Shown in pieces: positions 7,331 to 14,589 of a stretch of 14,589 bases of DNA. Numbering within the stretch: position 1 is the stretch's first letter; every line of letters begins with the position of its first letter. A program made the translations under genes and the position numbers. The stretch lies in contig FN649741.1 of NCBI GenBank assembly GCA_000310025.1, positions 5,315,735 through 5,330,323 of the forward strand, written 5' to 3'. Under the pieces are notes generated by a model. The model did not search any database, was not told the DNA's origin, and worked only from the letters and a program-made list of their open reading frames with translations. Source of the stretch: Ectocarpus siliculosus. Taxonomy: Eukaryota > Sar > Phaeophyceae > Ectocarpales > Ectocarpaceae.

Positions 7331-10300
7331 GCCTCAACTTAGTGACGATCTCTTGGCCTCTTGGTCGAAACTAACAGCGCTTGCCCATCGGCGAACGAGG
7401 GTGTTCGCGGCACAACGAACCACGCGCTGATGGCAAGAAACAACAAAAAAACGCTTCCTCCTGTACCCAAGGACCTTTTCGAGAGACAAATAATCAAGCG
7501 GAACGTTGTGACGTGATTTAAATCGTTAAGGCCTCGAGGGTAAACTGCTGTCTGTACCTTCACAACACCTCCCCAACATCCGGGTCAAGCTGTAAGGTAC
7601 ATGCATGTAAATGGCACAGGATATCATTATTACTCATGATCGATCGCCTCCCAAACAACAACTACAAAACAAACAACGCACGGAGCTCCAAGGTATGCCC
7701 GTACGTACGCATACGAACACACGGACGAGGCGCTCCATGTTTCGGCCCTATTTCCTAGAATCCTAGCCCCGCAAAAAAATCAAAACAGTCAGACCAAAAC
7801 TACGCAAGTACGTACGTACGTACGTTGTTGCTGACGCCGCCATGTTTCGGCCTTCACTTAAAGCCGAAAAAAAAACGTCGAGACAAACCTTACTGGAATT
7901 TTAATTTTTTACCTACGTCCGAGACTGCCGTCCTATCAACGGCACCCCGCCCACCCGAAACACATGAAACTTTTTCGTGCTAGCGCTTGGCTACTACAAG
8001 TGCTGTAGCCTCGCACTGCTATTCGCCGCACCCAATGTCTACAAGCATCACCACCAACACACTACTTGTGCGTACACGCTAAGACGCACACGAACCAACA
8101 CCGAACAATAGTCTACTGCTTTTTGTGTCGTCCACTTTTTCTAGGTTGTGCTGACCAGACAAGAAGGCCAGAGCTGGATCCACGAGCAATCCGCCCGTCC
8201 CCTTCATCCTTCTCCGGCTCATCCGACATCGATTTCACATGAACGAATGTATACATACTTGTATACGTGTTGGAACATCGAAGAAGACTCGGCCGGCCCA
8301 CGCCCCACGCCAGACTCCAAAAACAAAACATGAAACAAAAAATCACAAAATCCTGCGACGAACAGAAAAAAAAAACGTGGTGTACGTGTACGCTTCGGGG
8401 TACTGCTGTAACCCCCATCAGCTGCTGGAGCAGTACCACAGCTGGTGCTAGTAGGCGCATGCCGAAGGGGCGGCGTTCGAGCCAATCGAAAGGACTACCC
8501 GACACGCCAAGCCGCTACTCTATTGCTGCACGCATCGCCAGCGACCCCCCCCCCGCCGCGCGCCTTGTGTCCCATCACCTACGCGAGAGACAGCCTGCAC
8601 TACGGGTCGCAGGCCATTTGCTATTTCATAACCCTACTCGAAGTGCTGAAGCACACATATTTGAATTGAACACAACGGGAGGTTCTCGTCATCCATCTGC
8701 GGCTCTCCAAGCACAAGTGTATGTCTCGAAAATAATGCAACGTTCATGGCCTCGTACCAATCGAAGAATTAACTAACAGAGCAAGTAACAGGCTATGTAG
8801 TAGACGTCCCCACCCACTCCAACGGTTGAAAGATTATAGCAGTTGGTATAGAAGAAAAAAAAACGGCGAGGCAGGGCAACAACAAGAACAACAACAACAA
8901 CACATGGCTGCCGTTCAATCTGCTCCTTTTTGGCCAACCAGAAACGAACACAAAGACACACTGCTACCCCACACCCACATCAAGCTATCAGCAACGCACA
9001 CCGCGCAAAAAAAAAGCGGGATGCTGTCACGCTGTTGCCGCAGACCACAAATGGTGGTGCTGTCGTCGTCTTCATGTCAAAAATGAGTTTGTTTGGCACA
9101 TCTACTTGTATCAAATGCCTCCTCCTCCTCCTCCTCCTCCTCCTTTTAAGCACTTCCTCTTATGGGAGGCACGCGAAAGAAGATTGTTCGTGTTCACGCG
9201 CGCGCTGCGACCCAAAAACCAGGAAACACAGCTGTAGAAACAAAATCATAAAAATTAAATAAAAATAAAAATAAAACCCGTGGGAGGAATTCCCACCGCT
9301 CGTCAAGGAGGAAGTAAACAAAAAAAAACTAAATGCGAAAAGAGAAAAGAAATATTTTCTATGATAGAGATGGTTTCGTTGGGTCATATTAAGACAAAAA
9401 AAAAAAAAGGACAGGGTTAGGAAACGAAGCAAAACGCCGAAAGAAAATAACAGCAAAAACCGTAACCCACAACATGCCGAACTCAAACATAAATAAGCCT
9501 TGAAAACGCCAATTTCCCGGCGGACGGCGGGGTGCCGGGTCACTCGCTACATACCGCGTCACACCAATAACGATACGGCTGGCGAGCCCGCTAGACACAA
9601 CACACCACCCACCCGGCTTGCCTGTAACGGCTCTACGACCGCTGCTGCTGCTGTTGTCGATGTCGTTCAGACGCTACACGAGGAGGGAAAAAAAACAAAA
9701 AACGACTGAACGAAAAACAAAAAAAAATCCCTCCTTCCTACAAAACACCGCCGCTCGCTGCTGTCGCGTGGGCATCTATCTAATCTGCTGCAGGCCACCA
9801 ACAAACAAGAAAAAAAGAACAAAAGAGAACTAACGCACCACAATGCGGAGTGTGCATGGGTGTTTTTCTGGCTGTGGGAGGACTCGGCTTTTGCAAGCGA
9901 ACGTCGCAAAGGCTGCACGGAGAAAATAAGGACGACACAACAGGAAGGAACCAACAGACCCAACCGCCGAAACACGCATCTTCTCACTCACGTCGCAAGG
10001 GACACACAAACGATGCAAAAAGATACCTATATACCACATACGACCGGCATCGTTTCTCCGGCACAGCACGCAAAAACACGCAACTTTGACGACGACGACG
10101 ACGACGACGACAACAACCACAACGGCGAAGATAAGCTATTCTACTTAGGAGTAGATTTTAACGCAAAAAAGGCACGCACCAACGTACTGGGATTGTAATG
10201 TTCTTCAGCGCTGACTGACGGCCGCTGTCCCTGCATCACGCCGTGCTATATCTTCCCTCACTTACTTTGCCACGACGCCATCGGGTTAGCAAACATAGGA

Positions 10301-10674
10301 CCACCATCGTCGCTACTCACACAAGCACGGCTGTCTGCATGAGAGCACGACATGCGCTCTCGCGCGGTACTGTCAGCAGAACACGGACTCCGGCATAAAA
10401 AAAGAGGGTCCTCGTCGTCGTCGAAAGTTCCCACTCCCTCGACATGAAGCACATCCACTTCCCTCACAAAACAGAACAGACGCCGAGTGAAGATGATGAC
10501 ACGATTGGGCGGCGCTCTCTACTTCCCTCTCACGGCGGCTCAACCAACGTACGAACCGGCACATGAAAAAAAAACCCGACTGATTTTCACGAAAAGAGCA
10601 GTAAAACTCAACACCTAGCGTCTCCAACGCACCGGGATCCCTCCGCCGTCTCCGCTGCCACCTTCACCGCCACC
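7331..10674 (-). other. DNA downstream of the protease gene, no gene seen
   Basis: No open frame here looks like a known protein. Long A-runs are almost only on the + strand (7868, 8359, 8859, 9007, 9398, 9719, 10567), so the minus strand is T-rich like the protease gene's introns. Part of this may be its 3' UTR. Simple repeats are scattered through it: (ACGT)n 7808-7825, (CAA)n 8879-8901, (CTC)n 9119-9144, (AAAAT)n 9255-9276, (GAC)n 10088-10111. Confidence 0.5.
7690..7885 (+). repeat. Two diverged tandem units with ACGT microsatellite
   Basis: CCATGTTTCGGCC occurs at 7735-7747 and again at 7840-7852. Each copy has GTACGTACG some 30-45 bases upstream and an A-run downstream, giving a period of about 105 bases. 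The second unit has expanded its ACGT stretch at 7808-7825. Confidence 0.55.
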
Positions 10675-13592
10675 TCACCAAGCGGACGACAACGACCCCG
10701 GTCCTCCAACCGCCGCCGTCGCAAGGACAGCAGCCGCGGCCACACACAACAACAACAACAACCTTCCCCCGCCGCCGCCACCACCTCCGACAACCACCGC
10801 CGCCGCCCCCGACGACGTCCCCGCTTCCTCAACGCCTTCCGTCGGCGATGGAGTCCCGCCGATCGCATGAGCGCCGTCCCCGCCGTCCCCGCCATCATCA
10901 TCATCATGACTATCGTCATCATCATGACTATCGTCATCATCATGACTATCGTCATCATCATGACTATCGTCGATGCTACTAGCAGACGGGGACGGGGTCG
11001 AGCCCTCGCCGATCGACGAGTCCTCGCCCGTTCCCGGAGACGCGATCGCCATCACCGGGGCCAGGGTAGCGGGGGCGTCGCCGCCCCCCGGGGACGCGAT
11101 GATGATCGACGACGGCGCCGGCGTGTCACCGCCGCCGCCACCGCCATCGCTATCGTCATCGCCATCGACAGGCGCGGCGGCAGAAGAAGGCCGCCCCGTA
11201 GCAGCTCCCGTCCCGTCGGGCGTCGGGGCGGGCGTCGCTGTCGCCGCCGCCGTTCCCCCGGAAGAAGGAGAAGGCGTTGGCGGAGAAGGCGTTGGCGGAG
11301 AAGGCGTTAACCCCGTTGTGGCGGCGGCGGTCGGAGAAGGGGTCCCGGGGACGGCCCCGGCGGGGGTCCCCGTCAGCGGCCCGGCGGTAGGCGAGGCAGA
11401 TGGGGGGGTGGTGCGGGGGGCGGCGGTGGTAGGGGCGGGGGTGGTGGGGGCGGCGGTGGATTCGGCTTCGGCGATCGAGATCGGCAGGGACACCGCCAGC
11501 GCGTAGGTCTGGGGCCCGCCCTCCACGAGGTCCTTGGAGGCGGAGACGGTGACGGTCCAGGTGCCGGCGGTGATGTCGGACGCCGGTACCACGACGCGCT
11601 CGACGTTGTTGCGGTCGTCGAGGATGCACGAGTCCTGGTCGCTGGTGCACTGCCCCGACCTGCTCGGCGGAAGCAGGGGGGGGAGGGAGGGGAAGGTTGA
11701 ATGGGGGGCGGGGTGTGCAGATCTACTTGAATGGGAAGCAAAAGTTGATGCAAGGTGCGCAAGGGTATATAAGCAAAAGCAACCACCCAGGTGGACTAGC
11801 AAACTCCACCGTTAAGCAAAAGAAAGGGAAATGAACGCCAGCGGATCAAACAAAAAAACACTACTGCTGTGGGACGTATGCGGAGGTGTGCAAGTACATC
11901 GTCAGGGTCCTCGAATGACCGAGGCACCGAAAACAAAGCTGCGAAAAAAACACGTCACAGACACCAACCACAACAAAAAACACAAATCGCTCTAGTAGCC
12001 CCTCCATTCCCATTGATCGAATCAAAAGATAACCCAGGTTATCGCAGGCAACTTTCATCAGAGTGGAGTGTTATGGAAATGTCTACATACGCATCTCCCT
12101 TCTTCGTCAATGTTCAGTACTGCTGGTTATGTAAAACAGTGACGTGGTATGTGTCGCGTGTCGGCTGGAACGTAACGTATGCGGAGGAACTACACTGTAC
12201 GTACTCCGTCTCACGTTCTGCCTTTCGGTGCTCGACCTCACTATTTTTGGGATCTCTCTCTGTCATCTATCGGACTGTCTGGGTACCTGAGCTGTCCTTG
12301 TCGTACCTTGGGTGCTGCCGGCGTGTGCTGCCTAGACCACAAGCGTCTGTGTGGTGTATCTGTCAGTGTTGGCCACCTAAGCGCAACATATCTCCGTTTT
12401 CTTCTGCACTCAAGTACTGCTGTGCTTATGCTGCTACAAGCTCCACGAGCAATCACATCACTAGCGTCTGTGGGCGTCAGCTTCTTCTGCTACTTGCTGT
12501 GGGTACACACACAATGCCCATACAGGTTATGAGCCTGCGTGCCCCTCGACCCACAACAATCCCTTTCCATGAATTCATTGCCTAACATATCTCAAGACTC
12601 TTTACTGGCCAAAGAGATTATTCTGTCGTGTATTTCCTTTCAGGAAAAACACGGCACAAAAATAACACTAGAGAAAAGACGAGAGAGAAACCAGACACTG
12701 ACACAAGACACTTACATGGTCCAGGTGGTGCCTCGAAAAAAGAAAAAACGAGAGAGAAACCAGACACTGACACAAGACACTTACATGGTCCAGGTGGTGC
12801 CTCGAAAAAAGAACAGACGAAAGAGAAACCAGACACTGACACAAGACACTTACATGGTCCAGGTGGTGCCATCGAATAAAGAAAAGCGATAAACCAGACA
12901 CTGGCTCTGATGACGCTGACACATACATGGTCCAGGTGGTGCCTCGAAAAAAGAAAAGACGAGAGAGAAACCAGACACTGACACAAAGACACTTACATGG
13001 TCCAGGTGGTGCCATCGGGACCCTCTACGAAGAGATCGAGGTCGTGCACCAGCTGCACCGAGGACGAAGTCGTGGCCGGAGGGTCCATCCACACCAGGGT
13101 CGCTCGGATGCCCCCGGGCCCGCTACCCGACCCCCCGGCCGCCGCTGTGTCCGCGTCTTCCGCCGACACCGTGAACGTCCGCACCTCCGTCTCCTCGGCT
13201 TCGACCTGAGAAAAGAAACACACAAACGAGACCACCAGCAACGACAACAAAAACAAAGGAAAAAAAATGGAATCCATCATCCACCCCCACCTTTCCGGCG
13301 CTCGTGCCGCGCGCGCGCACACACGAAACGAAAAACGAAAAGAAAAAAAAAAAAAAGCCCCGACGTATGTATTCATACCTCGATAAAAAAAAAAAAAACG
13401 ACAAGAAGAATCGAATCCACGACCCACCTGTCCCGCGCTCGTGGTGGAGCCATCGGCGTCCTCCATGTACAACGCCCACACGCCCTCCCCCTCGAAGGGC
13501 AAGGCCGAGTCGAGGTTGATGCGGCCGAACCCTCTCTGGCCATCGGGGTCGGTGCTGCCGCCCATTGCGTCCGCCCCGTGGATGAGCAGCGC
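10675..13592 (-). CDS. KP-43-like subtilisin-family (S8) serine protease with stalk and C-terminal anchor, 5'-partial
   Basis: Exons in coding order: 13592-13428 (phase 0 out), 13205-12997 (phase 2 out), 11659-10675 (TGA 10677-10675), giving 452 residues. Residues 1-34 are the end of the S8 catalytic domain (ALLIHGA, then GFGRINLDSALPF). The Asp, His and Ser catalytic residues and the start codon lie upstream of the window. Residues 56-182 are the C-terminal beta-sandwich seen in Bacillus KP-43-type proteases: ATLVWMDPPATTSSSVQLVHDLDL, split here as ATLVWMDPPA and LVHDLDLFVEGPDG, then DDRNNVERV, AGTWTVTVSA and GGPQTYALAVS. The ATG of residue 125 is split by the last intron (AT|G). Residues 190-420 are a low-complexity stalk rich in Ser, Thr, Pro, Ala and Gly, with TPSPP repeats and four SHDDDD repeats. 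Residues 425-442 are hydrophobic (LLLLLCVAAAAVLATAAV), followed by ten residues: either a GPI-attachment signal or a tail-end membrane helix. It probably acts on proteins outside the cell. Family is firm; anchoring is inferred. Confidence 0.88.
10894..10973 (-). repeat. 18-base coding minisatellite (SHDDDD x4)
   Basis: Inside the protease's last exon an 18-base unit (CATGACTATCGTCATCAT on the + strand) is repeated nearly exactly four times, encoding SHDDDD at residues 357-380, preceded by SIDD and followed by GGDGGDG. Near identity at the base level points to recent slippage. Confidence 0.92.
11266..11312 (-). repeat. 15-base coding repeat (TPSPP x3)
   Basis: GGCGTTGGCGGAGAA-type units on the + strand are repeated three times and encode TPSPP/TPSPP/TPSP in the Pro/Ser/Thr-rich stalk, a composition typical of O-glycosylated spacers. 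Confidence 0.85.
12690..13015 (-). repeat. Five-copy tandem repeat of exon end plus donor site
   Basis: The block ACATGGTCCAGGTGGTGCC (+ strand) starts at 12714, 12783, 12852, 12925 and 12995, spacings of 69, 69, 73 and 70. The 12995 copy is the true end of the middle protease exon with its donor (CCAT|GTAAGT on the minus strand). The others lie in the intron 12996-11660. Copies at 12714, 12783 and 12852 keep GTAAGT; the 12925 copy has GTATGT. Each unit also carries a pyrimidine-rich stretch and a TGTGTCAG acceptor-like block after the donor (changed in the 12925 unit). Confidence 0.95.
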
Positions 13593-14589
13593 CTGACACA
13601 AGACACAAGACAAGAAACGAAACGTTCAAGCAGGTGTTCGATTCGTCCAATGAGAGGAGAGGGAGGCTGAGGTGTTTCGTATGATACGTACGTGCTGCTG
13701 CCGTAGGTGTTGGGCAGGTGCAAAAGACGGAGCATCATGCTTAAAAGTAGGTTTGTGAGAGACGAGGATCATGCGCTCGTACGTACCGCTGTCTGTTTCG
13801 GGAGAGAAGAGGAAGATCGAGTGTGATGTCATGATCGGGTCTGCAAGGGCACCGACTGGGGCGGACCTTCTTTACTAATAGACCCATGCACGAGTGTGCG
13901 CTAAGTTTGCTGTTGCCCACCGCCAAAATTACTACAGTGTGATGCAAGAAACGACGCGGAACAGGGCTCCTGGTTGAAAGCCAGCAATGCATGATCATCC
14001 GTGGTCCAATTCCTCCCTCCCTACATTACTGCCCCCGTCTCGGTGTATGCCATCGGGGTTGGGTTTTCGTCGCCTGGCAACGACGTTGTTGTAGCATAAA
14101 ACAAGCCGACCACTTCGTGAGCTCGGCAACCAGGTTACCGCTCTTTTTTTGCCCTTGGTTTTTGTTGCGGGAACCAAAATGGTGGTTGCGTAGACGCGTA
14201 GATTATGTTGCGCGGAGTCGAGAACCCTCACTCCGCGCAAAGGTGATGATCGCACCACGTCGTGTTAAATTGATCAAGCATCCTCGAGGCAGATACACAG
14301 TGCTTACAACTGTCTCAGGAAGTGAAAGCACCAGAAACTAAAGTAAGGCATTCGAAGCTGTCATCCGTATGCAAGGAAGTAAACACAAGATGCCGAACAC
14401 CCTTAGCAGGATGCAGCGCAACCTTCATGCGACTCGCCGAATACCTCACGGCGCTTCGCGCTTGGTGATGTGACAGCCTGGTTCGGTGAGAACCCGGTGT
14501 GTTCCGTCCCGGCTTCTTAGGGATGCGAGGTCAATGGTCTGACGACTACGGCATGCACGACAATGAGTACCCCCCCCCCCCCCCCCCCA
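13593..14589 (-). other. Protease-gene intron, upstream exons not in window
   Basis: The acceptor TTGTGTCAG at 13600-13593 opens the first visible exon. I searched the minus strand up to the window end for a GTSMA-type serine motif and saw none, so the preceding exon lies outside. The intron is then longer than about 1 kb. Confidence 0.55.
14529..14588. repeat. Short dispersed element ending in poly-C, copy 2
   Basis: This matches 247-309 (GGTC..TGGTCT.AC.ACT, GGCATGC, ATGAGTAC, C-run). On the minus strand TGCCGTAGTCGTCAGACC is A-box-like, and GGGTTCTCACCG about 70 bases further on is a weak B-box candidate. It lies in the protease-gene intron in opposite orientation to that gene. Confidence 0.5.

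Noticed and set aside
8113-8505. A possible third gene with an exon after TTTTTCTAG at 8153 (+) or the minus-strand frame here
   Set aside because: Neither reading resembles a known protein, and no neighbouring exons or matching splice pairs could be found.
9160-9543. Minus-strand frame with many Phe and Leu resembling a membrane protein
   Set aside because: The hydrophobic residues come from poly-T runs; no helices separated by real loops and no recognisable family.
10867-11506. Long + strand frames rich in Arg or Val/Gly/Ala at 10867-11506
   Set aside because: These are antisense shadows of the low-complexity, GC-rich last protease exon.
12618-13015. Repetitive frames over 12618-13015 as a tandem-repeat protein
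   Set aside because: The repeated peptide is the intronic donor array read in other frames; the true frame stops directly after the exon.
13405-13427. tRNA-like GATTCGATTC motif on the minus strand
   Set aside because: No stem pairs around it and no A-box; it is the start of the intron after the protease donor.

Overview
The window is nuclear DNA of an intron-rich eukaryote. Two protein-coding genes run into it from opposite ends, and only their 3' parts are inside. Exons of 63-165 bases are separated by introns of 222-1337 bases (mostly 380-800) with GTGAG-type donors. The two encoded families are a thioredoxin/ERV41-46 fusion and a KP-43-like subtilase, and simple repeats are dense. This fits a stramenopile, most plausibly a brown alga; that assignment is inference from gene structure and families, not from a diagnostic marker.

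Layout. At 341-4712 (+) lie seven exons giving the last 243 residues of a PDI-like ER protein. They begin at the cis-proline of a thioredoxin domain and run through the ERV41/46 lumenal domain to the final membrane helix. At 10675-13592 (-) lie three exons giving the last 452 residues of a KP-43-like subtilisin-family serine protease. They cover the end of the catalytic domain, the C-terminal beta-sandwich, a long Ser/Thr/Pro/Ala- and Asp-rich stalk, and a hydrophobic C-terminal anchor. The genes converge. Between them are about 6 kb (4713-10674) with no gene I can support, holding diverged tandem repeats, hairpins and microsatellites. From 13593 to 14589 is intron of the protease gene. Neither promoter nor either start codon is in the window.

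The most unusual structure is the same in both genes: an intron carries decayed tandem copies of the adjoining exon edge together with its splice site. In the ERV gene three copies of an acceptor plus the start of exon 6 precede the real exon. In the protease gene four copies of the end of the exon plus its donor follow the real donor. In every case I could read, using a copy instead of the real site puts an in-frame stop at or soon after the junction. The arrays could therefore act as decoys or unproductive-splicing switches, or they could be neutral debris of slippage. RNA reads would decide.

The two genes share no obvious pathway beyond the secretory route: the first product belongs to ER/Golgi cargo cycling, and the second is probably secreted and anchored at the cell surface.
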